In this document: positions 10,515 through 19,582 of the stretch, piece after piece
Layout of the letters: each line of letters starts with the position of its first letter
Numbering within the stretch: the stretch's first letter is position 1
Made by a program: the position numbers and the translations under genes
Assembly: GCF_963669205.1 (NCBI RefSeq)
Contig: NZ_OY769915.1
Coordinates: 1,772,001 to 1,836,000 of the forward strand
DNA length: 64,000 nt
Reading direction: 5' to 3'
From: an uncultured Roseibium sp.
Lineage (GTDB): Bacteria > Pseudomonadota > Alphaproteobacteria > Rhizobiales > Stappiaceae
Notes under the pieces: model-generated
Database searches by the model: none
Told to the model about the DNA's origin: nothing
What the model saw: only the letters and a program-made list of their open reading frames with translations

Positions 10515-13500
10515 ATGGCTGGTCAGCTCATCGGGCAATTGGTGCTTTGGCTCATACTCGCGGTCATCGTCGTCTTCATCCTCTATTGGGTGATGCACTG
10601 GCTTTACCGGCGCTCGACCAAGGAAGTCGCGTTCGTGCGAACGGGTTTCCTGGGAGAGAAGGTCGTGATCGACGGCGGCGCGTTCGTCTGGCCGATCATT
10701 CACGACATCACGCCGGTCAACATGAACTCCCTGCAGATGGCACTGACCCGCGAAAAGGAAGACGCGTTGATCACCAAGGATCGTCTCAGGGTCGACGTGG
10801 ACGCGGAATTCTACGTGCGTGTCGGTCAGACGAAGACAGCGGTCAGCCTTGCGGCATCGACCCTCGGGCGGCGCACGCTCGAACCGGAACGCATTCACTC
10901 ACTGCTTTCGGGCAAGTTCATCTCCGCGCTCAGAACCGTCGCCTCGGAAATGACCATGGAGGAGCTTCACGAAAGCCGCCATCTCTATGTCGACCGTGTG
11001 CTTGAAGCCGCCCAGATGGGGCTGGACAAGAACGGGCTGGAGCTTGAAAGCGTCGCGATCACCGATATCGACCAGACCGGGATCGAGTATTTCAATCCGT
11101 CCAACCGGTTCGATGCCGAGGGTCTGACCACGGTCATTCGCGAGATCGAGGACCGGCGCAAACTCCGCAATGACATTGAGCAGGATTCCATGATCCGCAT
11201 CCGCTCACGCAATCTGGAGGCGGAGAAGCAGGTTCTGGACATCGAGCGCGAAAGCGAACACGCAAGGCTGGAACAGGAACGCGAGATCGAGTTCCGGCGC
11301 GCCCAGCAGCACACGGACCTCGTCCGTGAGCGCGCGGAACGGGAGAAGGAAGCCGAGCAGGCTTCTCTGTTGAGCCGGGAAGCGATCGAAACCGCCCGGA
11401 TTGAAAACGAGCGGCTCATTTCCGAGGCGCGCATCGCCTCCGAAAAGGAAGTGCGCCAGAAGGAAATCGACCGCCAGCGGGTCATTGACGAAGCCGAGAT
11501 CGTCACCCGCGAAGCCGTTGAAAAAGCGCGGATCGGGCAGGAAAAGAACCTGACCGAGGAGCGGATCAAGACGCAGCAGATGACCGAGGCGGCGGACATC
11601 GCCGCCAAGGAGGCGGTCGAAAAGGCCCGGATTGCACAGGAACGCGCGCTGTCCGAAGCGCGCATTGCCAAGGACCGCGAAACCGAAGCCCTCGAGATCG
11701 AGCGCCGGAAGACCATCGAGGAAACCGACATTGCCGCGCGCGAGCTGATCGAAAAGGCGAAGATCGCGCAGGAAGAGGCGGTGACCGAGGCACGCATCAC
11801 CTTTGAGCGTTCGACACGCGAGCGCGAAATCGCCCGTAATCTTGCCGTGGAACAGGCCGAGATCGCATCGCGCGAAGCGGCTGAAAAGCTGCGTGTCGCG
11901 CAGGAGCAGACGGTCAACGCCTCGCGCATCGAGGCGGACCGTGAAACCCGCCGGCTGGAAATCGAGCGGCAGAAGATTCTCGAGGAGGCCGAGATCGCCA
12001 GCCAGAAGGCGACGGAAGCCGCAAGGATCGCCCGCGAAAAAGCCCTGTCTGCCGAGCGCATCGCGTCCGAGCAGGCAACGCGCGCGCTCGAGATCGAGCG
12101 TCAGCAGCAGATCGACATCGCTCAGATCGCGGCACGCGAGGAAACCAACAAGACGCGCATTGCCCAGGAAGAGCGGATCAGGAATCTGGAGATTGCCTCC
12201 AACAAGGCGATCGACGAGGCCGAAATCGCCGCGCGAGAAGCGGTCGAGAAGGCACGCATCGCCCAGGACAAACAGCTGTCGTTCGAGCGCATCGCGGCGC
12301 AGGAAGCAACCGACGAACGCGATGTGGCCCGTCAGGCGGCCCTTGATGCGGCCAATATCGCCGCCAAGGAGGCAACCGAGGCCAAGCGCATTGCCCAGGA
12401 AAAGGTGATCGCCGCGGAGCGGATTTCCTTCGAGCAGGAAACGCGCGGGCTGGAAATCGCGCGCAACAAGGCGGTCGAGGAAGCCGAGATCGCCGCGCGC
12501 GAAGCGGTCGACGCGGCCCGGATTGCGCAGGAAGCCAAGATCACGCTGCAGCGGATCGAAAGCGAGGAGGCAACGCGCGAACGCGACGTTGCCCGCGCAA
12601 AGGCCATCGAGGCGGCGGAAATCGCCAAGCTGGAGGCAACCGAAGCGGCGCGTATTGCCAAGGAAAAGAAGGTCGCCGCGGAACGCATCGCCTACGAGCA
12701 GGATTTGCGCGAACGCGAGATTGCCCGCAACCGTGCGGTCGACGTCGCCAACATCTCCGCACAGGAGCTTGTCGAGGCCGCCCGCATCGCGCAGGAAAAC
12801 AAGGTGCGCACGGCCGAGATCGCCAAGGATGCCGACATCCGAACCCGCGAGATCGAAAAGACCGAAGCGATCGAAACGGCCGAGGTCGCCTCGCGGCGCA
12901 GTGTCGAGCAGGCGCGTATCGCGCAGGAGCAGAAGACGACCGCTGAGAAAATTGCCCGCGACGAGACGATCAGGTCGCTGGAGATCGCCCGCAACAAGGC
13001 CATCGACGAGGCCCAGGTCGCGGCAGACCAGGCGGTCGAGGCGGCCAGGGTTGCCAAGGCGAAGTCCATCGACGCGGAAAAGATCCTGGCGGAACAGGAA
13101 CTCGACGCCAAGAAACTGGAACGCAAGAAGGTGCTCGAGCAGCTCGAAATCGCCCGCGTCCAGGCCTTGCGCGAAGCCGAGATCGTCAGCCAGGAAGAGA
13201 TCGAACGCGCGCAGATCGCGTCCGAACGCGGCCTGGACGATGCCCGTATCGGTCATCAGACCGAACGCAGACGCCTGGAGATCGAACGCGAGAAATCGGT
13301 CGAAAGCGCCCAGATGGACAAGGCCATCGAACTCTACAAGAAGTCGCTGGACGAAAGTGCTGCCGCTGTAGAGGCAGAGGCTGCCCGTGCGCGCGCCACC
13401 GAGGCAGCGGAAAAGGTCAAGACGGCACAGGAAACGGAAGTCGCCACCCGGCGCAAGTCCGTCGATGTGGTTCTGGCGGAAAAGGAAGCAGAGGAAAAAC

Positions 13501-13997
13501 GCATCGCGGCAGAAGCCGAACGCATCCGCACTGCCGTGGAGGCCGAAGCGCAGAAACTCATCAACGAGGCGGAAAACGTTCTCACGGACGGTGCCCGTCA
13601 TTCCCTGTTCAAGCGCAAGATGCTGGAGCATGTCGAGGGCATCGTCGCAGCATCCGTCAAGCCGCTTGAGAAGATCAACGACATCAAGATCATGCAGCTC
13701 GGCGGCAACGGCTCGGGCGGCCTGGGCTGGGCCGACGGCAACGGCGGCGCAGCCGGAGGCGGCGGTGGCGGCGGCGGCAGCCCGACCGACGAGGTCATCA
13801 ACTCGGCCCTGCGCTACCGGGTCCAGGCCCCCATGGTCGACAGCCTCTTGAGCGATATCGGCATCGACGGGTCGAACCTGGCCAAGTCCGATGTCATGCG
13901 CACCGCCAACGACATGACCCGCGCCGCGAACGAGATGAAGCGTCTCAAGGCGGATGACAAGCCCAAGGGCACCGGCTCTTCGAAGGAGAGTAAATAA
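10515..13997 (+). CDS. Giant SPFH/flotillin-like membrane scaffold protein with 44-residue repeats
   Basis: 1160 residues from ATG 10515 (GGGGGAGG upstream). Residues ~5-30 form one membrane helix. Residues ~30-220 are an SPFH/band-7 domain of flotillin type (VAFVRTGFLGEKVVIDGGAF, LQMALTREKEDALITKDRLR). From ~285 to ~880 lie about 13 repeats of a 44-residue unit of the form EAVEKARIAQEKxLSEERI...LEIxRxKAIEEAEIAA. 44 is four 11-residue units, so a long hendecad coiled coil is predicted. Residues ~880-1040 are more alpha-helical, then a Gly-rich stretch (about 1070-1095) and a short C-terminal domain. Flotillins organise membrane platforms; typical length is 450-700, so this one is about twice as long. 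It overlaps the next gene by one base and probably scaffolds the products of this operon. Confidence 0.87.
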   Translation: MAGQLIGQLVLWLILAVIVVFILYWVMHWLYRRSTKEVAFVRTGFLGEKVVIDGGAFVWPIIHDITPVNMNSLQMALTREKEDALITKDRLRVDVDAEFYVRVGQTKTAVSLAASTLGRRTLEPERIHSLLSGKFISALRTVASEMTMEELHESRHLYVDRVLEAAQMGLDKNGLELESVAITDIDQTGIEYFNPSNRFDAEGLTTVIREIEDRRKLRNDIEQDSMIRIRSRNLEAEKQVLDIERESEHARLEQEREIEFRRAQQHTDLVRERAEREKEAEQASLLSREAIETARIENERLISEARIASEKEVRQKEIDRQRVIDEAEIVTREAVEKARIGQEKNLTEERIKTQQMTEAADIAAKEAVEKARIAQERALSEARIAKDRETEALEIERRKTIEETDIAARELIEKAKIAQEEAVTEARITFERSTREREIARNLAVEQAEIASREAAEKLRVAQEQTVNASRIEADRETRRLEIERQKILEEAEIASQKATEAARIAREKALSAERIASEQATRALEIERQQQIDIAQIAAREETNKTRIAQEERIRNLEIASNKAIDEAEIAAREAVEKARIAQDKQLSFERIAAQEATDERDVARQAALDAANIAAKEATEAKRIAQEKVIAAERISFEQETRGLEIARNKAVEEAEIAAREAVDAARIAQEAKITLQRIESEEATRERDVARAKAIEAAEIAKLEATEAARIAKEKKVAAERIAYEQDLREREIARNRAVDVANISAQELVEAARIAQENKVRTAEIAKDADIRTREIEKTEAIETAEVASRRSVEQARIAQEQKTTAEKIARDETIRSLEIARNKAIDEAQVAADQAVEAARVAKAKSIDAEKILAEQELDAKKLERKKVLEQLEIARVQALREAEIVSQEEIERAQIASERGLDDARIGHQTERRRLEIEREKSVESAQMDKAIELYKKSLDESAAAVEAEAARARATEAAEKVKTAQETEVATRRKSVDVVLAEKEAEEKRIAAEAERIRTAVEAEAQKLINEAENVLTDGARHSLFKRKMLEHVEGIVAASVKPLEKINDIKIMQLGGNGSGGLGWADGNGGAAGGGGGGGGSPTDEVINSALRYRVQAPMVDSLLSDIGIDGSNLAKSDVMRTANDMTRAANEMKRLKADDKPKGTGSSKESK

Positions 13998-14434
13998 TGG
14001 CCCGGGTCTACACGTCCTCCGTGATCAACGCGCCGGCGTCAAAGGTCTGGGAACGGATCCGGGATTTCAACGGCCTGCCCAAATGGCATCCGCGCATTCG
14101 CGAGAGCCGCATTGAGGATGCGCTGCCGGCGGACAAGGTCGGCTGCATCCGGAACTTCAATCTGCAGAACGGCGACAATATCCGCGAGCAGCTGCTGGGC
14201 CTGTCCGACTACGACCTGTTCTACAGCTACTCGATGCTCGAAGGGCCAATGCCGCTCAGCGACTATATCGCCACGCTCCGCCTCACGCCGGTGACGGAGG
14301 GAGACCGCACCTTCATCGAATGGTCTGCGGAATTCGAATGCGATCCGGAGAACGAGGACGATCTCGTCAGCGGGATCGGAACGAATGTCTTTCAGGGCGG
14401 GTTCGATGCCCTGAAGAGGCATTTCGGGGGGTAA
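13997..14434 (+). CDS. SRPBCC (CoxG-like/polyketide cyclase-type) protein 1
   Basis: 145 residues of the START/SRPBCC fold: N-terminal strand YTSSVINAPASKVWERIRDF, then LPKWHPRI and the C-terminal helix GTNVFQGGFDALKRHFGG. Single-domain cytoplasmic proteins of this type bind hydrophobic ligands; CoxG of CO dehydrogenase loci belongs to this superfamily. It overlaps the flotillin-like gene by one base and is one of two such proteins here; 14948-15391 is its divergent paralogue. A lipid or substrate carrier, or a membrane adaptor for the hydroxylase, is possible (inference). Confidence 0.82.
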   Translation: MARVYTSSVINAPASKVWERIRDFNGLPKWHPRIRESRIEDALPADKVGCIRNFNLQNGDNIREQLLGLSDYDLFYSYSMLEGPMPLSDYIATLRLTPVTEGDRTFIEWSAEFECDPENEDDLVSGIGTNVFQGGFDALKRHFGG

Positions 14435-14471
14435 GTGCAAGGATTCGTTGTCACTAGATGGAGGATGGACA

Positions 14472-14930
14472 ATGACATACCGGACTGTTTTAGGCGCAAT
14501 GGGTTTTGGATTGCTGGCGACGTCCGCCATGGCGCAGGACTTGCCGCCGCTTGTCGTGCAGCCGAATGCAGAGCTTGTCACCTTTGAGCATATCGAGGCG
14601 CTGAATGCCTGTGACTGGAACCGGCTGATGGCGCAATACCCCGAAGAGGTCTTGTTCATTCTGCCGAACGGGGTCTGGATCGAAGGCCGGAAGAACATTG
14701 GCGACGTCTTTGCGGGCTTCTGCAAGACGCGCGAAGAGGGCGGCTTCAAGGGCGCAACATTCATCGCCGAGAAAGTCAAGACGATCGGCGACACCGTCAA
14801 TGTGTCGTGGCGCGTGGAAGCTGACTTCCTTGCTGAACCCTATAAGGGTGCTGATGCCTACGTAACGCGCGACGGCCTGATGTACGCCCAGGTCACCACG
14901 TTCGATCCGAACGACATGAAGTTCAAGTAA
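14472..14930 (+). CDS. Exported NTF2/SnoaL-like protein
   Basis: 152 residues. Residues 1-22 are a clear Sec signal peptide with AMA-Q cleavage site. The rest has the compact alpha+beta pattern of NTF2/SnoaL-like proteins (FEHIEALNACDWNRLMAQYP, VLFILPNGVWIEGRKNI, FAGFC). ATG 14472 with GGAGG 9 bases upstream fixes the signal peptide start. It lies between two SRPBCC genes, in a molybdenum-hydroxylase operon, but would act in the periplasm. The family is a small ligand-binding or isomerase fold; function here is not known. Confidence 0.75.
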   Translation: MTYRTVLGAMGFGLLATSAMAQDLPPLVVQPNAELVTFEHIEALNACDWNRLMAQYPEEVLFILPNGVWIEGRKNIGDVFAGFCKTREEGGFKGATFIAEKVKTIGDTVNVSWRVEADFLAEPYKGADAYVTRDGLMYAQVTTFDPNDMKFK

Positions 14931-14947
14931 TCGAAGGCGAAGCGGTC

Positions 14948-15391
14948 GTGGTCAAGGTTGTTCGCAGCACTGTTTTGAAGGCACCGGTCGAGGCCGTGTG
15001 GGATGTCCTGCGTGACTTCAATGGCCACGACCGCTGGCACCCGGCCGTCGCCACCAGCCAGATGGAGCGGGGCGAAAGCTCCGATAGGGTCGGGGCGGTG
15101 CGACGGTTCAGGTTGCAGGACGGGTCGGAACTGCGGGAACAGCTGCTGACCATGTCCGATTTGGAACAGAGTTTTTCCTACTGCCTGCTGGATACGCCGA
15201 TCCCGCTCTTCAATTACGTGGCGCATGTGCGCCTGTTTCCGGTGACGGACGAGGACTGGACAATGTGGGAATGGGAAAGCCGGTTCGATACGCCGAAAGG
15301 GCAGGACAGGGAACTTGCAGAACTGGTTGGCAATGACATCTACGTCGCCGGCTTCAGGGCGGTGGCCGAACATATCGGGGTGGAGGCGTAA
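14948..15391 (+). CDS. SRPBCC (CoxG-like/polyketide cyclase-type) protein 2
   Basis: 147 residues, same fold and motif order as the protein at 13997-14434 (AVWDVLRDFNGHDRWHPAVA, LREQLLTMSD, GNDIYVAGFRAVAEHIG), so an in-operon duplication that has diverged. GTG start at 14948; no good ATG is available in frame near the N-terminal strand. It ends 3 bases before the FAD-subunit gene, placing it as the CoxG-like member next to the hydroxylase. Confidence 0.8.
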   Translation: MVKVVRSTVLKAPVEAVWDVLRDFNGHDRWHPAVATSQMERGESSDRVGAVRRFRLQDGSELREQLLTMSDLEQSFSYCLLDTPIPLFNYVAHVRLFPVTDEDWTMWEWESRFDTPKGQDRELAELVGNDIYVAGFRAVAEHIGVEA

Positions 15392-15394
15392 CGC

Positions 15395-16201
15395 ATGGTG
15401 ACGGTGACAACGGTCGACACGCTTCAGGAGGCTGCGGCGAGCAGTACCGGGCAGGCCGTTTTTCTGGGTGGCGGCACGCTGGTGATGCGGAGCGTCAATT
15501 ACGGGGAACAGGCAGTTTCTGAAATCGTTCGGCTGCGCAGCGCTGCGGCATTGCGTGACATCAGGGCGGACGGTGCGCGTATCCTGATCGGCGCAGCAGC
15601 CACCATGGGTGACATTCTCCGTTCATCGGATGTGTCTTTCCTGCACCCGGTCGCGCGCCAGGTCGGCGGTCCGGCCATCCGGAACATGGCGACGGTCGGG
15701 GGCAACATCTTTGCGCCGCACCCCTATGGCGACTTCGCGGTCGCGCTGCTGGCGCTCGACGCTAGACTGCGCATGTCCGATGGCAGCGAGACCGATCTGG
15801 AAAGCCTGCTGGCGTCTCGCGACAGCGAGAGACGCCTCGTGGAATCGGTATCGATCGTCAGGCCTTCGGGGGACGATTTCAGGTTCCGGAAAGTCAGCCG
15901 GGTGAAGCCCAAGGGCGTTTCCGTGATGAGCCTTGCCGCCTGGCTGCCACGATCCGCCGGCCGCATTTCCGGTGCGCGTATTGCTTTCGGAGCGATGGCT
16001 CCGACGCCCGTCAGGGCAAGGGCTGCGGAAGCGGCACTTGAAGGTGCGACGCTCGATGAAACCGGAGTGTCCGGTGCCCTTGCTGCGGCTACGCAAGGCC
16101 TCAACCCGCCCGACGACGGGCTGGCGTCAGGCTGGTACCGCAGCCAGGTCGCGCCCGTTCACCTGAAACGACTTTTGCTGGGCGGGGGGAGCCGGCCATG
16201 A
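15395..16201 (+). CDS. Molybdenum hydroxylase FAD subunit (CoxM-like)
   Basis: 268 residues, normal for the medium FAD-binding subunit of CO dehydrogenase/xanthine dehydrogenase-type enzymes. FAD contacts are visible as FLGGGTLVMRSVNYG (about residue 28) and NMATVGGNIFAPHPYGDFAV (about 98-117). A CO_deh_flav_C-like domain fills the C-terminus. It passes electrons from the 2Fe-2S subunit to an acceptor. Its stop overlaps the start of the 2Fe-2S subunit gene by four bases. Confidence 0.9.
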   Translation: MVTVTTVDTLQEAAASSTGQAVFLGGGTLVMRSVNYGEQAVSEIVRLRSAAALRDIRADGARILIGAAATMGDILRSSDVSFLHPVARQVGGPAIRNMATVGGNIFAPHPYGDFAVALLALDARLRMSDGSETDLESLLASRDSERRLVESVSIVRPSGDDFRFRKVSRVKPKGVSVMSLAAWLPRSAGRISGARIAFGAMAPTPVRARAAEAALEGATLDETGVSGALAAATQGLNPPDDGLASGWYRSQVAPVHLKRLLLGGGSRP

Positions 16202-16680
16202 CCAAGAAACCTGTCCAGTTTCAATTGAACGGGTCGCCCGTCGCCGTGTTTTCCGACGAAGGGCAAAACCTTCTCGACCTGCTGCGCCGTGGCGTCGGCG
16301 ACCTGTCACCCAAATATGGCTGCGGCCAGGGGACGTGCGGCAGCTGCACCGTGATCATTGACGGGGAGCCGCGCCTGAGCTGCCTGACCCTTGCCGAGAC
16401 CGTAGAGGGGCAGCACGTGGAAACCACCAACGGTCTTGCCGATGGTCCGGATCTGCACGCCCTTCAGGAAGCCTTCATGGAGAATTTCGCGGCGCAGTGC
16501 GGCTATTGCACGCCCGGCATGCTCATGGCCGCGAAGGCCCTGCTGGACCGGACACCGCGCCCGAGCCGGGAGGAAATTGTCGAGGCGATCTCCGGCAACA
16601 TCTGCCGCTGCACGGGCTATGAGCCGATCATCGACGCCATTCTGGCCGCGAGCGGCCAGCCGACACGGAGGACCGGCTGA
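16198..16680 (+). CDS. Molybdenum hydroxylase 2Fe-2S subunit (CoxS-like)
   Basis: 160 residues. The plant-type 2Fe-2S ligands are in YGCGQGTCGSCTVIIDG and CLTLAE (residues ~41-65). The second, helical 2Fe-2S domain has QCGYCTPGMLMAAKALL and GNICRCTGYEPI (residues ~100-145). All eight Cys are present, so both clusters should form. It relays electrons between the molybdopterin and FAD subunits. Overlaps of 4 and 1 bases with neighbours show tight coupling in the order M-S-L, as in coxMSL. Confidence 0.93.
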   Translation: MTKKPVQFQLNGSPVAVFSDEGQNLLDLLRRGVGDLSPKYGCGQGTCGSCTVIIDGEPRLSCLTLAETVEGQHVETTNGLADGPDLHALQEAFMENFAAQCGYCTPGMLMAAKALLDRTPRPSREEIVEAISGNICRCTGYEPIIDAILAASGQPTRRTG

Positions 16681-18554
16681 TGTCATCGGTTGAATTCAGG
16701 AAAGATCTCTTTTCGGACGAGCGCGACGACAACCTGCAGGAAATCGGCAAACCGACACGGCGCCAGGACATCCTTGGCCACGTGACCGGCCGCTCGCCCT
16801 ACTATGACGATCACCTGTTCGACGGTCTGCTGCACATGCGCTGCGTGCGCTCGCCGCATCACCATGCCCGCATCCGGTCCATCGATACCAGCCAGGCGGA
16901 ACGCCTGCCCGGCGTGGTGCGTATCGTGCTGGCACGCGATGTTCCGAACAACCTCAACACGCTCCTCTCGCTGATCAATTTCGGCAAGGACGAGGAGAAA
17001 CTGATCCAGGACACGAAGGTTGCCTATGCCGGCGAGCCCGTGGCCGCGATCATTGCCGAGACCGAAGCTCAGGCGCGCGCTGCCTGCGCCGCCGTCAGGG
17101 TCGACTACGAGGTTTTGCCGCATGTTCTCGACCCCGAGGCTTCCCTGAAACCGGATGCGCCGGTCGTCAACGAGGTTTATCCGAACAACACATTCGATTA
17201 CCACGATCTCTACGACCATCAGAAGCTGCGCTTCGGCGATGTCGAGAAAGGCTTCTCCGAAGCCGACCACATCGTCGAGGGCGAATACCAGATGTCGCCG
17301 ATCGAACAGGCACCCATCGAGACCTGCGGCGCGATCGCCGCGCCGGAGACCAATGACCGGTTCGTCTGTTACACCTCCACGCAAGCCCTGTTCTTTTCAC
17401 TTGGCACGACCGCAAAGCTCTTGAACATGCCGTCGTCCCGCCTGCACTTCGTCGGCGGAACGGTGGGCGGAGGCTTTGGCGGCAAGGTTGACAGTATCGT
17501 CGAACCGCTGTCCGTCCTTGGTGCCGTACTGACCGGGCGGCCGGTCAAGTTCATGTGGGACCGCGCGGAAGAAATGCAGGTCGGCGCACCGCGCGGCGCA
17601 GAGCGCTGGCGCATCAAGGACGGTGTCGCCCGGGACGGGCGCATACTCGCCAGGGCGTTTACCGGTTTCTTTGACGCAGGCGCCTACACGCGGCTGTCCT
17701 CCTACGCCATCATCAAGTGTACCGGTCATATTCCGGGGCCCTATTCGATCCCGAATGTTGCTTCCAACGTCTATTGCGTCTTCACCAACCGGACACCGGC
17801 AACAGCGATGCGCGGTTTCGGCATCACCGGCGTCGATTTCGCCATCGAATGTCACATGGACAAGGTCGCCGAGACGGTCGGCCTGAACCCGATCGAACTC
17901 AGGATACTGAACGCCTACCGGGACGGCGACATGAAGCCGCATCGCCGCCTGGCGAAGAACACGGCGCTGATCGAATGCTGCCAGGTCGCCAGCCAGAAAT
18001 CCGGATGGGCGATCAGTGCCGACGCGGCGCGCCAATCCAGTCTGACCGGCGGTGGCGGCACGCGGGCAGACATCCCTGAAAGCATCACCGACAGCGTCGG
18101 CCGGATCGGCGAACGCCGACGCGCCGATATTCCGACGGAGCCGGGACAGGGTGCTGCATCCAAGGGCCGCGTCGCTGCCGGGACGCAGGGCATCCCGATT
18201 GTCGCAGCGGCCCCCCAGGATGACGACATGATCACGGACCCGGCGCGCATGGGGTTCCGGCATTCACCGGCAGCGCCAGTGCAATCCGGCGCAACGCCAT
18301 CTGGCCCCGTTCCGCCTTCGCCCCCCGTTCCGTCGGTAGCGGCACCTTCTGCTGCAGCGGCATCGCCGCAGCAAAGTGCACCGCCTCCGCAACCTGTTGC
18401 GCCGCAGCCGTCCGCGCCGCAACCTGCAGCATCACAGCCACCGCAGGCCACGCCCGATCCGGCACCAGCTCCCTACAAGCCCGAGCAGCCGTTTTCGCGC
18501 GGGGTCAAGCGGCCCGGTGTCTCCCGTTTTCTGTCCGGCTCAAGGAGGCGCTGA
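16680..18554 (+). CDS. Molybdenum hydroxylase large subunit, N-terminal half, with Pro/Ala-rich tail
   Basis: 624 residues. Residues ~20-435 match the a/b hammerhead and first molybdopterin-binding domains of the xanthine dehydrogenase/CoxL superfamily: GRSPYYDDHLFDGLLHM, GGTVGGGFGGKVD (about 259-271) and TPATAMRGFG (about 372-381). The CO dehydrogenase loop AYxCSFR is absent, so this is not a form I CO dehydrogenase. Similarity stops near residue 450 and is replaced by a linker and a tail (about 525-600) dominated by Pro, Ala and Gln. The second molybdopterin domain is a separate gene 2 bases on. Both genes together make the usual ~780-residue large subunit, so a genuine split rather than a sequencing frameshift is likely; the active-site Glu is in the other half. 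Confidence 0.85.
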   Translation: MSSVEFRKDLFSDERDDNLQEIGKPTRRQDILGHVTGRSPYYDDHLFDGLLHMRCVRSPHHHARIRSIDTSQAERLPGVVRIVLARDVPNNLNTLLSLINFGKDEEKLIQDTKVAYAGEPVAAIIAETEAQARAACAAVRVDYEVLPHVLDPEASLKPDAPVVNEVYPNNTFDYHDLYDHQKLRFGDVEKGFSEADHIVEGEYQMSPIEQAPIETCGAIAAPETNDRFVCYTSTQALFFSLGTTAKLLNMPSSRLHFVGGTVGGGFGGKVDSIVEPLSVLGAVLTGRPVKFMWDRAEEMQVGAPRGAERWRIKDGVARDGRILARAFTGFFDAGAYTRLSSYAIIKCTGHIPGPYSIPNVASNVYCVFTNRTPATAMRGFGITGVDFAIECHMDKVAETVGLNPIELRILNAYRDGDMKPHRRLAKNTALIECCQVASQKSGWAISADAARQSSLTGGGGTRADIPESITDSVGRIGERRRADIPTEPGQGAASKGRVAAGTQGIPIVAAAPQDDDMITDPARMGFRHSPAAPVQSGATPSGPVPPSPPVPSVAAPSAAAASPQQSAPPPQPVAPQPSAPQPAASQPPQATPDPAPAPYKPEQPFSRGVKRPGVSRFLSGSRRR

Positions 18555-18556
18555 TC

Positions 18557-19579
18557 ATGGCCATACACAAGGGGCGTGGCTTTGCCTGCATCAACTACCC
18601 GATTGGCATGAATCTCGGCGGCGATCCGAGCCAGGCGCTCGTGCATTCCACGCCGGACGGCAAGTTCATGGTGTCGCTGTCCTCGATCGATCTGGGACAG
18701 GGCATGAAATCGGTCACGCGCCAGATCGCGGCGGAAACGCTTGGTGTCCCGGTGTCGGATGTTTATGTCGACACCGCAGACAGCGACACCGGCCCCCACT
18801 GCATGGGGTCCTTTGCATCGCGCGGAACACACCGGGTCGGCAATGCCGTGATCCGGGCCGCGACCGAGGCGCGCAAGGCGCTGCTGGAGGCCGCCGCCGA
18901 AGAGCTGGAAGTCAATGCGACAGACCTTGAAACAGACGGTCAGGGCAACATCCAGGTCAAGGGTGCGCCGGGCCGGACGATCACCGTTGCCGATACCGCC
19001 ATTGCCGCCCAGTTCAAGCAGGGCCGCACCCTTTCCGGACGCGGCATCTTCCTGATCCCGCCCTCAGACGTTGACCCGGATACCGGCGAAATGACGCCCG
19101 TTTCCTGTTTCGCCCATGCCGCGCTGGTCGTCGATCTGGAGGTGGACGATGAAACCGGCGAGGTTTCGGTGACGGAGATCAATTCCGCCTATGAAGTTGG
19201 GCGGGCGCTGAACCCGCGTCTCGTCGAGCAGCAGCTGATCGGCGGTGCCTGGATGGGCGTTTCGCACGCCCTGTATGAAACGACGGAACCCTATTACCCG
19301 GACCGCAGCCACGGTCCGGTGGATTTCAACACCTACCTGATGCCCGGGCCGGGCGAGGTGGTGAATCACAACATCGCGGTCCTGGAAAGGCCCGCCGAGG
19401 ACGCGCCGTTCGGGGGCAAGGGACCGGGCGAGATGTGCGCCAACCCCGTCCTTCCGGCCATCGCCAACGCCGTTTACAACGCCGTTGGCGTACGCTGCGA
19501 TGCGCTTCCCATTACGCCGGAAAAGGTCTTGCGGGGCATTCTTGCCAATGGCGGCGCGCGGCCGCAGGGAGCGCGCTGA
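18557..19579 (+). CDS. Molybdenum hydroxylase large subunit, C-terminal half
   Basis: 340 residues matching the second molybdopterin-binding domain: GFACINYPIGMNLGG, VSLSSIDLGQGMKSVTRQIA, SRGTHRVGNAVIRAA, and near the C-terminus FGGKGPGEMCANPVLPAIAN, where the Glu of GPGE aligns with the catalytic base of the family. It starts with ATG 18557, preceded by AAGGAGG. It must pair with the product of 16680-18554 to form a complete active site with molybdopterin cytosine dinucleotide. Substrate hydroxylated is unknown. Confidence 0.87.
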   Translation: MAIHKGRGFACINYPIGMNLGGDPSQALVHSTPDGKFMVSLSSIDLGQGMKSVTRQIAAETLGVPVSDVYVDTADSDTGPHCMGSFASRGTHRVGNAVIRAATEARKALLEAAAEELEVNATDLETDGQGNIQVKGAPGRTITVADTAIAAQFKQGRTLSGRGIFLIPPSDVDPDTGEMTPVSCFAHAALVVDLEVDDETGEVSVTEINSAYEVGRALNPRLVEQQLIGGAWMGVSHALYETTEPYYPDRSHGPVDFNTYLMPGPGEVVNHNIAVLERPAEDAPFGGKGPGEMCANPVLPAIANAVYNAVGVRCDALPITPEKVLRGILANGGARPQGAR

Positions 19580-19582
19580 GCC

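Noticed and set aside
11205..13631. 808-residue open frame on the minus strand opposite the SPFH gene
   Set aside because: It mirrors the repetitive coding strand (Leu/Asp/Gly-rich shadow of Glu/Ala/Arg codons), and has no ribosome site or domain.
10515..13997. Tandem DNA repeats considered as CRISPR or satellite
   Set aside because: The 132-bp periodicity is in frame and encodes a regular coiled coil. No CRISPR-like repeat-spacer pattern was found anywhere in the window.
16680..19579. Annotation as aerobic CO dehydrogenase
   Set aside because: The form I active-site loop AYxCSFR is absent (AMRGFG instead), and the large subunit is split.
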